DNA of 64,000 nt from Variovorax sp. YR216. GTDB lineage: Bacteria; Pseudomonadota; Gammaproteobacteria; Burkholderiales; Burkholderiaceae_C. Both the position numbers and the translations under genes were made by a program. The stretch is taken from assembly GCF_900107745.1 (NCBI RefSeq), contig NZ_FNRO01000007.1, forward strand, positions 1-64,000, read 5' to 3'. A model generated the notes under the pieces. The model was not told where the DNA came from. It searched no databases and was given only the letters and a program-made list of their open reading frames with translations. Shown one piece after another: positions 16,929 to 25,991 of the stretch (position 1 is the stretch's first letter; each line of letters starts with the position of its first letter).

Positions 16929-17851
16929 GTGAGCTGGGTCACGCTCGCGCGGAACGCGCGGGGCGAGCATCCGCAAGTGCGACTGAATACTCGGCTGAAG
17001 TGGGCGGGGTCATCGAAGCCAAGCAGCTCGCCGATCGCCGCCACGCTCGCCGTGGTGTAGGCGAGCAGCCGGCGGGCCTCACGCATTCGACGGGCATCCA
17101 CCAGGCGCGAAACGGGCAAGCCCGTGGCGCTGCGAGCGACGCGGCTCAAATGCGTTGGCGTGACGCCCAGGGCTTTTGCGTAGTCGCGCACTCGCCATGC
17201 CGATGCGAACTTCTTCTCCAGCAGCGCTTCGAAATTGCGCAGTACCCGGGAGCTCGCGGAACCACCAACCGGCTCCGAAGCCTCTGCCAAAGCCTTTCCA
17301 GCCAGCCCAAGGACGGCTGTGCCCAAACCCAGTAGCACGAGAGAGCGTCCTGGAATGTCATCTTCCCCGTAGGCTGCCCAAAGCGAGGAGAACAGCGAAA
17401 TCAACCCGGTCGCGAAGTCCCCTTTCAAAGGTATCGCGGCGGCACGTGCCAGCGTTTGACGCAGCCTCGGCTCGTTGGCCAGTTGCTGCGCCAATAGCTC
17501 ATCGGGCAGGCTCAGGACCCAGCCCTGGGTGCCTGGCGAGAAGGAAAAGGCATGCACATCGCCGACGGGAATGTTGACCAAGGTGTGCCTGCCCAGTGCC
17601 ATGGAGCCGGCTTCAAGCCACGCCATGCCGCGGCCTGTTCGCAAGAGCAGCAATTGATGCAGGCGCGAATGCCGGTGCGATGCCAGCTCCCAACTGTGCA
17701 GCATGGAGCGCGCAGCGATGGTCTCGCAATGCAGCACGTCGGGAAACGGGCTCGATTCGCCAAAGAGACTGTACGAGCGGATGGAGCTCGCCTGTGAACC
17801 CGGTGCGCGCATGATGTTCGAATCGTACAAGTAGTGGCTCGATCCAGCCAT
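16925..17851 (-). CDS. pobR: AraC-family regulator, probable PobR
   Basis: 308 aa. The C-terminal 100 residues form the AraC double helix-turn-helix (VRDYAKALGVTPTHLSRVAR and the second HTH with IGELLGFDDPAHFSRVFSR). The N-terminal part is a cupin-like effector domain (HRHSRLHQLLLL). It is divergent from pobA with an 81-bp spacer, the standard arrangement for the 4-hydroxybenzoate-responsive activator PobR. The name rests on this arrangement and general similarity; an AraC regulator for another aromatic acid is the alternative. Confidence 0.85.
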   Translation of the reverse strand: MAGSSHYLYDSNIMRAPGSQASSIRSYSLFGESSPFPDVLHCETIAARSMLHSWELASHRHSRLHQLLLLRTGRGMAWLEAGSMALGRHTLVNIPVGDVHAFSFSPGTQGWVLSLPDELLAQQLANEPRLRQTLARAAAIPLKGDFATGLISLFSSLWAAYGEDDIPGRSLVLLGLGTAVLGLAGKALAEASEPVGGSASSRVLRNFEALLEKKFASAWRVRDYAKALGVTPTHLSRVARSATGLPVSRLVDARRMREARRLLAYTTASVAAIGELLGFDDPAHFSRVFSRTCGCSPRAFRASVTQLT

Positions 17852-17932
17852 TCCTCCCGCCGCCTGTTGATCCTAACGTAGGGCCTGCGCTGCCGATCCC
17901 CGGCGCATTAAACCGCACATAGGAGACATCGC

Positions 17933-19105
17933 ATGAAAACTCAGGTCTGCATCATTGGAGGCGGCCCGTCGGGTCTGCTCCTCTCTCAATTGCTGGATCT
18001 CAAGGGCATCTCGAACATCGTGCTGGAGAAGCACAGTCGCGAGTACGTGCTCGCTCGTATTCGGGCGGGCGTTCTCGAACATGGGTTCGCCGAGTTGATG
18101 CGGGAGGCCCAATGCGGTGAACGCATGGACCGCGAGGGAGAGATCCATCACGGCTTTCAGATTGCGCACGACGACCGGCTCGATCGCATCGACCTGCACA
18201 AGCACTCCGGCGGGCATTCGGTGATGGTCTACGGACAGACCGAGTTGACGCGCGACCTGTACGAGGCGCGGGACCGCGCGAAGGGCCAGGTCGTGCATGA
18301 CGCGCAGGACGTCAAGCCGAACGACCTCGGCACCGACGCACCCTGGGTCAGCTATCGCAAAGGCGACGAACTCCTCCGCGTGGATTGCGACTTCGTGATC
18401 GGCGCGGATGGCTACCATGGCGTCAGCCGCAAGTCGATCCCCGCGGACGTGCTGCGCGAGTACGAGAAGGTCTATCCCTTTGGCTGGCTGGGCGTGCTCT
18501 CGCGGACCAAACCGGTATCCCCGGAACTGATCTACGCCAAGCATGAGCGCGGTTTCGCGCTGTGCTCGATGCGCTCCCAGGTTCTCAGCCGCTATTACAT
18601 CCAGGTGCCGCTCTCCGACACGGTAGAGAACTGGTCGGACGATCTTTTCTGGGCTGAACTCAAGCGCCGCCTTCCTGCTGACGTGGCCGGGCATCTCATC
18701 ACCGGCCCCTCGATCGAAAAGTCGATCGCACCGTTGCGCTCCTTCGTTGCGGAACCGATGCGCTGGGGACGCCTCTTCCTGGCCGGCGATGCGGCGCACA
18801 TCGTGCCGCCCACAGGCGCTCGTGGCCTGAACACGGCCGCATCCGACATCTACTACCTCTACCACGCCATGGTGGACCACTATCTCAAGGGTGATTCCGC
18901 CGGACTGGACAACTACTCAGCCAAGGCGCTCGCCCGCGTGTGGAAAGCGCAGCGATTCTCATGGTGGATGACCACGATGCTGCACACGTTTCCGCAGAAC
19001 AGCGGCTACGACAACGAGTTGCAGCAGACCGAACTCGACTACCTGCTGTCCTCCGATCGAGCCAAGGGTGTCCTTGCTGAGAACTATGTCGGATTGCCGT
19101 TCTGA
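17933..19105 (+). CDS. pobA: 4-hydroxybenzoate 3-monooxygenase PobA
   Basis: 390-aa FAD-dependent aromatic hydroxylase making protocatechuate from 4-hydroxybenzoate with NADPH and O2. FAD motif GGGPSGLLLSQLL at the N-terminus, RIRAGVLE substrate/FAD loop, DG motif GADGYHGVSR, active-site segment SRYYIQVPL, and GDAAHIVPPTGARGLNTAASD all align with Pseudomonas PobA over its full length, ending AENYVGLPF. AGGAGA lies 6 bp before the ATG. No protocatechuate-cleaving genes are in the window, so the downstream pathway is elsewhere. Confidence 0.97.
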   Translation: MKTQVCIIGGGPSGLLLSQLLDLKGISNIVLEKHSREYVLARIRAGVLEHGFAELMREAQCGERMDREGEIHHGFQIAHDDRLDRIDLHKHSGGHSVMVYGQTELTRDLYEARDRAKGQVVHDAQDVKPNDLGTDAPWVSYRKGDELLRVDCDFVIGADGYHGVSRKSIPADVLREYEKVYPFGWLGVLSRTKPVSPELIYAKHERGFALCSMRSQVLSRYYIQVPLSDTVENWSDDLFWAELKRRLPADVAGHLITGPSIEKSIAPLRSFVAEPMRWGRLFLAGDAAHIVPPTGARGLNTAASDIYYLYHAMVDHYLKGDSAGLDNYSAKALARVWKAQRFSWWMTTMLHTFPQNSGYDNELQQTELDYLLSSDRAKGVLAENYVGLPF

Positions 19106-19262
19106 CGGGTCTTGGCACGCCTTCCCTTCGGGTTGCTCGGCCATAAGAAGTAGTGCGCCCAAGCCTGACTAACCACTAATATCAAGTCGTCATTCCCGGG
19201 GCCGCGCAAGCCATAGGACTCCTTTCAGCAGCGATTCCGCTGCGTGCCGACCAGGGGCTCGA

Positions 19263-20243
19263 ATGAAAAGAAGAGCATTTCACTGCACGTTGGCGGCGAT
19301 TCCGTTCTCGGTGGCGCTTGGCGCGACCACGCAGTTGAAGCAGCCCTTGCGCGTCGCCTTCGTATCCACTGAGCGCAAGGACCGTCCTTCACAGAACTTC
19401 GAGGCCTTTCGCTCCGGCATGCGTGAACTTGGCTACACCGAAGGGCGCGACCTGCACATAGATGCCTGGTGGGGCGAAGGCTCGCGCGACCAAGTCGAGA
19501 GATGGGTGCCGGACATTCTGCGTGCGCAGCCTGATGTGCTGCTCGCCTCTGGTGGTCTGGCGCTTGGAGCGCTGATCCGCACCGACGTCAAGCTGCCGAT
19601 CGTGTTCAGTGTCAGCGCCGATCCCGTTGCGGCCGGTTTTGTCCAGAGCTTCTCACGCCCGGGTGGTCACATGACCGGTGTCAGCTTGTTCACTTTGGGG
19701 CTGATTGGCAAGCGGCTGGAATTCCTGAAGATGATTCTCCCGAGCGCGAACAAGGTCGCCCTGATCGCAAATCCGCAGCATCCGGGTGAGTCGCAGGAAC
19801 TCGATACGACACGGAAGGCTGCGACCCGGCTCGGGATCGCCGTGCGCTACTTCCCGATGAAGGACGAAGCCGAACTCGACCTCGCTCTTGCGGACATTGC
19901 CCGGCACGGCGACGACGCGATCGTGGCCTTTGCCGACGGATTCACGATGAGTTTCGCCTCGCGCATCGCCGCGTTCTCGCTGCGGCAGCGTATCCCCGCC
20001 ATCGACGGGTGGGCGGAGTTTGCACAAGAGGGCAACCTGATGATCTATGGCCCGGTCATCGAGGAGGTGTACCGTCGCCTGGCAGCCTTCGTCGACAAGA
20101 TCGGGCGGGGTGCGAAGCCGGCAGACTTGCCGGTGGAACTGCCAACGAGAGTCGAGCTCGTCGTCAACCTGAAGACAGCGCGGGCGATCGGATTGGAGAT
20201 ACCCCGCGCGGTACTTCTGCGGGCTGACCGGGTCATCAGGTGA
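19263..20243 (+). CDS. ABC transporter substrate-binding protein (TrpX/PF04392 type), orphan
   Basis: 326 aa with an N-terminal signal (MKRRAFHCTLAAIPFSVALG) and the family's paired Rossmann-like lobes: RVAFVSTERKD, FRSGMRELGYTEGRDL, PIVFSVSADPVAAGFVQSF, NKVALIANPQHPG and the VELPTRVELVVNLKTARAIG C-terminal signature. Members usually sit with a permease and ATPase; here none is adjacent, so the partners are elsewhere or it acts as a sensor receptor. Located 157 bp after pobA; a small leader hairpin (19228-19243) precedes it. Ligand unknown. Confidence 0.82.
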   Translation: MKRRAFHCTLAAIPFSVALGATTQLKQPLRVAFVSTERKDRPSQNFEAFRSGMRELGYTEGRDLHIDAWWGEGSRDQVERWVPDILRAQPDVLLASGGLALGALIRTDVKLPIVFSVSADPVAAGFVQSFSRPGGHMTGVSLFTLGLIGKRLEFLKMILPSANKVALIANPQHPGESQELDTTRKAATRLGIAVRYFPMKDEAELDLALADIARHGDDAIVAFADGFTMSFASRIAAFSLRQRIPAIDGWAEFAQEGNLMIYGPVIEEVYRRLAAFVDKIGRGAKPADLPVELPTRVELVVNLKTARAIGLEIPRAVLLRADRVIR

Positions 20244-20349
20244 CGCACCGGTACTCCCAGCGCGCACGGCCCAGCGCCTGCGCCCTCGCGGATGCCAGAC
20301 GCGCGGCTGGCAGGTGGAGATGCGATCGGTACGTCCGCCGACACGAGCT

Positions 20350-21153
20350 TCAGCACCTGTGCCCGATGCTGAAATCGTTGCGACCGCTTCGGTCCACCCC
20401 ACGCACGAGCCAGAGTGGACGGCGCGCGAAGTCGACGGGTACGCCGCTCTTGCCCTCCGCGGGCTTCAGCGAACGGTCGAACAGGGAAGTCGAGGGCATG
20501 TAGCGCAATGCCACGCCGGTGCGCCTTCGATTGGAAGTGTTGGCGCGTGCGCCGTGGATCATGTAGACGTCGTGCAGCGACATCTCTCCGGCCGCGAGTT
20601 CGACGTCCGCGGCCGTGCTCTCGTCGAAGGTGCCGGGCGCGAGCCGCTGCGTCAGCGTCAGGTCTGCGCGGTCTTCGTGGAGGTGGTCGTGCAGTCGCCG
20701 CTCCTTGTGCGAGCCGGGGATCACGCGCAGGCAGCCATTGCCGGCATCGGAGTCTTCCAGGGCGACCCAGACCGTGCATGTCGCGAGCGGGCGGATCGGC
20801 CAGTAGTGGCCGTCCTGGTGCCACGGTGTCTCGTAGCCGTCGCCCGCTGGCTTGCAGAACACGTGGCAGCCCCACAGGATGACATCGTCTCCGACGACGC
20901 CGGACACCAACTCCACCAACTCCGGATCGCGCGCCAGTTCCAGGAATGCCGCACTGCCGCGGACGCCTTCCCCGTTGTCACCCTCGATGTGTGCCGACAC
21001 CAGCTTTTCGGGGCGCACGCCGGGATTGCACCGGATCAGGTCGTCCAGCGCCCCGCGCATGAATGTCGTTCGGTCGCCAGGCAGGCGGTACGCGGGCCGG
21101 ACCCAGCCTTCGTCCCGGTAGGAGATGAGCTCGTCGGCAGTGAGTTGCGCCAT
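20350..21153 (-). CDS. phytanoyl-CoA dioxygenase (PhyH) family protein
   Basis: 267-aa Fe(II)/2-oxoglutarate-dependent oxygenase. The iron facial triad is visible: HxD in TPWHQDGHYWP and the distal His in DVYMIHGARANTS; the 2-oxoglutarate-binding Arg is probably in RRRTGVALRYM. CLRVIPGSHKERRL is a typical PhyH segment. It is divergent from a small hypothetical gene and LysR. Such enzymes hydroxylate small acids, amino acids or quaternary amines; the substrate is not evident from context. Confidence 0.88.
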   Translation of the reverse strand: MAQLTADELISYRDEGWVRPAYRLPGDRTTFMRGALDDLIRCNPGVRPEKLVSAHIEGDNGEGVRGSAAFLELARDPELVELVSGVVGDDVILWGCHVFCKPAGDGYETPWHQDGHYWPIRPLATCTVWVALEDSDAGNGCLRVIPGSHKERRLHDHLHEDRADLTLTQRLAPGTFDESTAADVELAAGEMSLHDVYMIHGARANTSNRRRTGVALRYMPSTSLFDRSLKPAEGKSGVPVDFARRPLWLVRGVDRSGRNDFSIGHRC

Positions 21154-21196
21154 TTCGTGACTCGATCCATCCGTGAAAAGGCGTTGGTATACACCG

Positions 21197-21430
21197 ATGT
21201 TCTACATTCGAGAAATCGCCAGGCGTGGCGCGAAGAACCCGCAGATGACGCGGATCGTCGACGACATCTGCCGGCGCCTGCAGGTGCTCGGCAAGCGCTA
21301 TGGCATGCCGGGGCCACTCGCGGAATTGCCGCAGTTCCGAGGCCGCGGCTGCACCTTCGTCTACTACGCGATGGACTGGCTCATCGAGGCCGGCATGCGC
21401 GAGTTGCACGGCGCGTTCGAGCCCGATTAG
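21197..21430 (+). CDS. small conserved-looking hypothetical protein
   Basis: 77 aa from ATG at 21197 (GTG at 21173 would add 8 residues). I do not recognise the family. The composition is coding-like with high GC in third positions; the protein is predicted helical, basic in its first half (REIARRGAKNPQMTRIVDD, CRRLQVLGKRYG), and ends MRELHGAFEPD. It lies between the divergent PhyH gene and a LysR gene on the same strand; 99 bp separate it from the LysR start. Confidence 0.55.
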   Translation: MFYIREIARRGAKNPQMTRIVDDICRRLQVLGKRYGMPGPLAELPQFRGRGCTFVYYAMDWLIEAGMRELHGAFEPD

Positions 21431-21528
21431 CGTTCGGCGGACGTCCCGCACAGGACGCACGGGCTCGGCGTTCGGCAGGCAGCTCGGACGGTATGCTCCG
21501 GAAGTTCACCGTCGCTTCCAGGAATCCA

Positions 21529-22470
21529 ATGGACATCAAGCAGCTCCGTTACTTCGTCACCGTGGCCGAGGAGCTCAGTTTCAGCAAGGCCGCCACCAAG
21601 CTGCATATGTCCCAGCCGCCGCTTTCCCAGCAGATCAAGGCGCTGGAAGAAGAAATGGGTGTGTCCCTGTTCTTTCGCAATCGCAGGGAAGTGCGGCTCA
21701 CGGACGCGGGCAAGGTGTTCCTCAGGGAAAGCCGCAGCCTGCTCGACCAGTTCCGGATCGCCGTCAATGCCGCCATCCAGGCCAAGGAGGCCAACGTCGG
21801 CACGGTGCGCATCGGCGTCGTCACGTCGGCGCTGTTCAGGGTCATGCCGACATTCCTCACGCTGATCCGGAACGAATTCCCGAGCATCGACGTGCGGGTG
21901 AGCGATCTGCAGTCCGACGAGCAGGTGCTGGCGGTCGGCCAGGGCTCGCTGGACATCGGCATCGTGCACGTGAGGCCGGAACGGGTGAACCTCGCGCGCA
22001 GGCAAATCCTGAGCGAGCCGTTGTCGGCCGTGTTGCCCGAAGGGCATCCGCTTGCGCGCACGCCGCTGTTGCGCATGGGCGATCTGGCGGACGAACCCAT
22101 GGTTGCGCTTTCCCGGCCGCACGCGCCCACGGTGTTCGACGCCATCATTGCGGCATGCACCCGCGCAGGATTCAGTCCCAACATCAAGCACTCCGCGCGA
22201 AGCCCCTTCACCATCTTCCAGATGGTGAAGATGGGCTTCGGCATTGCGCTGGTGCCGCATTCCTACAGGCTGGGCGGCTACCCGGGCGTGGTGCTGCGCG
22301 ACCTCGATGGCGTCGACGACGCCAGCGTGCGCATCGAACTGATCTGGAACGAGCGGCAGGCCTCCGAGCTGACCCGGAAAGTCATCGAGGCGCTGGCGCC
22401 GCGCCTGACTGAGATCCTTGCGGACGACGATCTGCCGCCGGACGATCCTTCGCTGCTCAAGCCGCCTTGA
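21529..22470 (+). CDS. LysR-family transcriptional regulator
   Basis: 313 aa. N-terminal winged helix MDIKQLRYFVTVAEELSFSK, AATKLHMSQPPLSQQIKALE, then a two-lobe effector domain (VRIGVVTSALFRVMPTFL, GSLDIGIVHVRPER). ATG at 21529 matches the family N-terminus; the open frame upstream is non-coding. The 3' end overlaps the convergent hydroxyacid dehydrogenase gene by 14 bp. Probable regulator of the convergent 22457-25865 operon or of PhyH; orientation does not decide. Confidence 0.9.
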   Translation: MDIKQLRYFVTVAEELSFSKAATKLHMSQPPLSQQIKALEEEMGVSLFFRNRREVRLTDAGKVFLRESRSLLDQFRIAVNAAIQAKEANVGTVRIGVVTSALFRVMPTFLTLIRNEFPSIDVRVSDLQSDEQVLAVGQGSLDIGIVHVRPERVNLARRQILSEPLSAVLPEGHPLARTPLLRMGDLADEPMVALSRPHAPTVFDAIIAACTRAGFSPNIKHSARSPFTIFQMVKMGFGIALVPHSYRLGGYPGVVLRDLDGVDDASVRIELIWNERQASELTRKVIEALAPRLTEILADDDLPPDDPSLLKPP

Positions 22471-23350
22471 TCGGCACGCGGCCGTCCACGAGCTGGATCA
22501 GCGCGGGGTGGTAGTTCTGCACGAAGCCCGCCGCCCTCGTCTTGCAGAGAAGGTCGTGGGTGTAGCGCGCAATGTGAGGCTCGAAGCCCGCCTGGTCCGC
22601 CAGCGCCAGCGCGAGGGACGCATCCTTGATCGCGTATTCGACCGGGAACACTTTCTCCGGGAACGTGTCCGGCACCAGCGACTTCATGCCGTGGTTGCGC
22701 AGCGCGAAGCTGTCCGCGGATCCCTTGGACAGCGCATCGAACAGCTCCTTGCCGTCCATGCCCGCACGGCGACCGATCGTCAGCACTTCGGACAGCGCGT
22801 TGACCGTCATGAACACCATGATGTTGTTCAGGATCTTGACCACCTGCCCGCAGCCCGTGTCGCCGCAATGAAGGACATCGCTGCCCATGTGCGCGAGCAG
22901 TGGCCGGACGATGTCGAAGAGCGCCTTCGTCGCGCCGACCGTGATGAACAGCGTGCCCTGGACGGCCGCTTCCTTGGTGCGTGCGACCGGCGCATCGACG
23001 AACAGCACGCCCGCATCGGCCAGCTTGCCCGCGAGCACGCGCGTGCGCGCCACTTCGCTGGTGCTCATGTCGACGATGAGCTTCGGCACGCGGGGCGCGC
23101 GCAGCAGCGCTTCGCAGACGCTTTCCACCTGCACGATGGAAGGCAGCGAAAGAAAGACGACATCGACTTTCGAGCCGAGGTCTTCGACGGATTTCTCGGC
23201 GATTCCGCCCGCTGCGACCAGCCGTTCCACCGCTTGCGGGTTTTGGTCGTACACATGCACCGGAATGCCTGCCTTGCGCACGAGGTTGGCGCTCATGGGT
23301 TCGCCCATCACGCCCAGGCCGACAAAGCCGATCGTCTCAATCTTCACCAT
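22457..23350 (-). CDS. NAD(P)-dependent beta-hydroxyacid dehydrogenase (3-hydroxyisobutyrate dehydrogenase family)
   Basis: 297 aa. N-terminal cofactor motif GFVGLGVMGEPMSANLV, substrate loop DAPVARTKEAA (the usual DAPVSGG is altered, suggesting a different substrate), catalytic Lys in GQVVKILNN. Reduces or oxidises beta-hydroxyacids such as 3-hydroxyisobutyrate, tartronate semialdehyde or 2-hydroxy-3-oxopropionate. ATG at 23350 has AGGAG at good spacing, better than the frame's first start at 23374, which lies inside the upstream gene's end. Last gene of the ALDH-Bug-dehydrogenase operon. Confidence 0.88.
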   Translation of the reverse strand: MVKIETIGFVGLGVMGEPMSANLVRKAGIPVHVYDQNPQAVERLVAAGGIAEKSVEDLGSKVDVVFLSLPSIVQVESVCEALLRAPRVPKLIVDMSTSEVARTRVLAGKLADAGVLFVDAPVARTKEAAVQGTLFITVGATKALFDIVRPLLAHMGSDVLHCGDTGCGQVVKILNNIMVFMTVNALSEVLTIGRRAGMDGKELFDALSKGSADSFALRNHGMKSLVPDTFPEKVFPVEYAIKDASLALALADQAGFEPHIARYTHDLLCKTRAAGFVQNYHPALIQLVDGRVPIKAA

Positions 23351-23370
23351 CTCTGTTTCTCCTGATTTGC

Positions 23371-24360
23371 TCATTCATCGAGCCGGATGTTGGCCGCAGC
23401 CACCAGGCTCTTGTACATGTCCGACTCCCGCTTGATGAACTTCGCGAACTCCGCGGGCGACGTGACCGCAGGCTGGAAGAACATGGCCGACAGTCGTGTC
23501 ACCACTTCGGGTGCCTGCATCGCGGAGCGGATCTCGGCATGAAGCTTGTCGATCACGTCCTGCGGTGTTCCGGCCGGGGCCCAGAATCCGTACCAGCTCG
23601 GCATGTTGAAGTCCGGGAAGCCGCCTTCTGCAACTGTCGGGAGATCGGGCAGGTCCGAAAGCCGCTTCGGCGTCGTGACCGCAAGGGCTCTCAGCCTGCC
23701 GCTCTTCACCTGGGGATAGGCCGAGGCCATCGGCTCGACCATGGAGGCGACCTGCCCACCGATCACATCGGTCAAAGCCGGACCGCCGCCCTTGTAGGGA
23801 ATGACGGGCATGTCGACCTTCGCGCGGACCTTCAGCAGTTCGGATGCGAGATGCCCCGCGGAGCCGTAGGCGGCCGTGGCCCATTGCACACGACCGGGCC
23901 GCTTGCGCGCATCGGCCAGCAGATCGTCCACGGTGCGATACGGACTGCTCGCCGACACCACCACGAGCTGGGGTAGCGCACCGATGTAGGAGATCGGCGC
24001 GAAGTCCTTCTCCATGTCGTACCTGGCCGAACTCATGATGAGCGGATTGACCAGTTGAAGCGACGCATTCAGCAGGATCGTGTAGCCGTCCGCGGGCGAT
24101 CGCTTGACCACTTCCGCCCCGAGCACGCTGCTCGCGCCGGGGCGATTCTCGACGACGACCGGCTGGTTCAGTTGCTGCTGGAGCTGCGGCTGCAGCGCAC
24201 GCGCCACCGTGTCCACCGACCCGCCGGGCGGAAAGGGCACCACCAGCTTGATCGGTCGGCTCGGATAAGGCTGCGCAAGCGCCGGCAGGGCCAGGCTTCC
24301 GAGTGCGGCGCCCGCCGCCGCTTTCAGCAAGCCTCTGCGGCTGTGCATGGTTGTCTGCAT
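23371..24360 (-). CDS. Bug/TctC-family substrate-binding protein with Tat-like signal
   Basis: 329 aa. The signal peptide contains a twin-arginine motif (SRRGLLKAAAGAALGSLALP), so export may be by the Tat route, unlike the plain Sec signals of most other Bug proteins here. Mature part starts QPYPSRPIKLVVPFPPGGSVDT. Middle gene between aldehyde dehydrogenase (26 bp upstream) and beta-hydroxyacid dehydrogenase (20 bp downstream). Confidence 0.9.
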   Translation of the reverse strand: MQTTMHSRRGLLKAAAGAALGSLALPALAQPYPSRPIKLVVPFPPGGSVDTVARALQPQLQQQLNQPVVVENRPGASSVLGAEVVKRSPADGYTILLNASLQLVNPLIMSSARYDMEKDFAPISYIGALPQLVVVSASSPYRTVDDLLADARKRPGRVQWATAAYGSAGHLASELLKVRAKVDMPVIPYKGGGPALTDVIGGQVASMVEPMASAYPQVKSGRLRALAVTTPKRLSDLPDLPTVAEGGFPDFNMPSWYGFWAPAGTPQDVIDKLHAEIRSAMQAPEVVTRLSAMFFQPAVTSPAEFAKFIKRESDMYKSLVAAANIRLDE

Positions 24361-24386
24361 TGTTTGTCTCCTGTCTCTCTTGCGTG

Positions 24387-25865
24387 TCAGTTCTTGATCG
24401 CAAACGGATCGCGCTCGGCGTCCGAAAAATCGATCATCACGTTCTTCGTCGTGAGGTATTCCAGCAAGCCCGCTTCACCGCGTTCCCGGCCGATGCCGGA
24501 TTCCTTGAAGCCGCCGAATGGCGCCTGCGCCGCCAGTGCGCGGTAGGTGTTGACCCACACGCTGCCCGCCTGGACCGCGCGGCTTACGCGCAGCACCCGC
24601 GAGATGTCGTTCGACCAGATGCCCGCGGCCAGCCCGAAGCGGCTGTCATTCGCCATCGCGATCGCCTCGGCCTCGGTATCGAAGGGAATGATCGCCAGCA
24701 CCGGGCCGAAGATTTCCTCCTGCGCAAGGCGGCTCTCGTTGCGTACATCCGCGAAGACGGTCGGCTCGATGAAGTAGCCCGATTCGAGGCCCGGCCCGGT
24801 CGCGCGCCGGCCCCCGGTTACAAGTCGCGCACCCGACGCCCTGGCCTCTTCGATGGCGGCGAGGATGCGGCGGAACTGCGGCTCGTTGGCAACCGTGCCC
24901 ATCTCGGTGGCATGGTCCAGGGGGTTGCCCATCCGGATCTCCGCCGCGCGCCGGGACACGCGGGCGACGACCTCGTCGTACACCCCGCGCTGCACCAGCA
25001 GCCGCGAGCCCGCCACGCAGGTCTGCCCTGTGGCGCCGAAGATGCCGGCGAGCGCGCCGACCACTGCCTTGTCCAGGTTTGCATCGTCGAAGATGATGTT
25101 CGGCGACTTGCCGCCGAGCTCGAGCGTGACGGGCACCAGCCGGCGGCCTGCGGCGGCCGCGATCTCGCGCCCCACGCCCGGGCTGCCCGTGAAGCTCACC
25201 TTGGCCACGCCCTGTGCATCCACCAGCGCCCGACCGGCTTCCACGCCACCGGTCACCACGTTGAAGACACCCTTCGGGAATCCAGCCTCTTCGACCAGCG
25301 CGGCGAACTCCAGGGTGGACACCGACGCATGTTCCGACGGCTTAACCACCACGCAGTTGCCGGTCGCCAGCGCCGGCGCGAGCTTGTTGGCGAGCAACGC
25401 CAGCGGCGAGTTCCAGGCGGTGATCAGGCCCACGACGCCATAGGGCTCATGCACCACATAGTCCAGCGTGTCGCGCTGGTCCAGCGGAATGTGCTGGCCG
25501 AAGAGCTTGTCGGCATAGCCCGCGAAGAAGCGAAGCTGGCGGCCGACCCACTTCATCTGCGAATGGGTTTCGCGGACGATCTTGCCGTTGTCGCTGCTCT
25601 CGATCGTCGACATGCGGTCGGCCGACGATTCGATGAGCGATGCCAGCTTGAGCATCAGCGCGGCACGCGCGACGCCCGAGGTCTGGCTCCACGTCTCGCG
25701 ATACGCGCGCCGCGCGGCTGCCACGGCCAGCTCGACATCCTCGGCGCCCGCATCGGGAACTTCCGCCCACACCTCCCCCGTGTAGGGGTTAACGCTTGGT
25801 AGCCTGCGGCCACTGAGCGGCTCCACATAGCGGCCGTCGATGTAAAGGCCATATTTACGAATCAC
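24387..25865 (-). CDS. NAD(P)-dependent aldehyde dehydrogenase
   Basis: 492 aa, normal class length. Catalytic Glu in VTLELGGKSPN and Cys in GATGQTCVAGSR; NAD-binding FTGSPGVGREIA; C-terminal PFGGFKESGIGRERG. Related to betaine-, vanillin- and hydroxymuconic-type aldehyde dehydrogenases. Start is GTG at 25865 with AAGGAGAGACA directly upstream. First gene of an operon with Bug and beta-hydroxyacid dehydrogenase; also adjacent (126 bp) to the flavin reductase operon on the same strand, so it may serve the monooxygenase pathway. Confidence 0.92.
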   Translation of the reverse strand: MIRKYGLYIDGRYVEPLSGRRLPSVNPYTGEVWAEVPDAGAEDVELAVAAARRAYRETWSQTSGVARAALMLKLASLIESSADRMSTIESSDNGKIVRETHSQMKWVGRQLRFFAGYADKLFGQHIPLDQRDTLDYVVHEPYGVVGLITAWNSPLALLANKLAPALATGNCVVVKPSEHASVSTLEFAALVEEAGFPKGVFNVVTGGVEAGRALVDAQGVAKVSFTGSPGVGREIAAAAGRRLVPVTLELGGKSPNIIFDDANLDKAVVGALAGIFGATGQTCVAGSRLLVQRGVYDEVVARVSRRAAEIRMGNPLDHATEMGTVANEPQFRRILAAIEEARASGARLVTGGRRATGPGLESGYFIEPTVFADVRNESRLAQEEIFGPVLAIIPFDTEAEAIAMANDSRFGLAAGIWSNDISRVLRVSRAVQAGSVWVNTYRALAAQAPFGGFKESGIGRERGEAGLLEYLTTKNVMIDFSDAERDPFAIKN

Positions 25866-25991
25866 TGTCTCTCCTTGGTCTTGCTGAAACGGTCTGCTTG
25901 CCGCTGCGCTCTTGTGTGCGGCTGCACTGTAGTGGCGCAGCGTGCGCGCAGTCCAATATGGAATTCGTCTTTCAAAGATTCGGGAACGGAA

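Noticed and set aside
20314-21528. Large N-terminal extension of the LysR gene at 21529
   Set aside because: The upstream part of the open frame is antisense to the PhyH gene and has no domain; the standard LysR N-terminus begins at ATG 21529.
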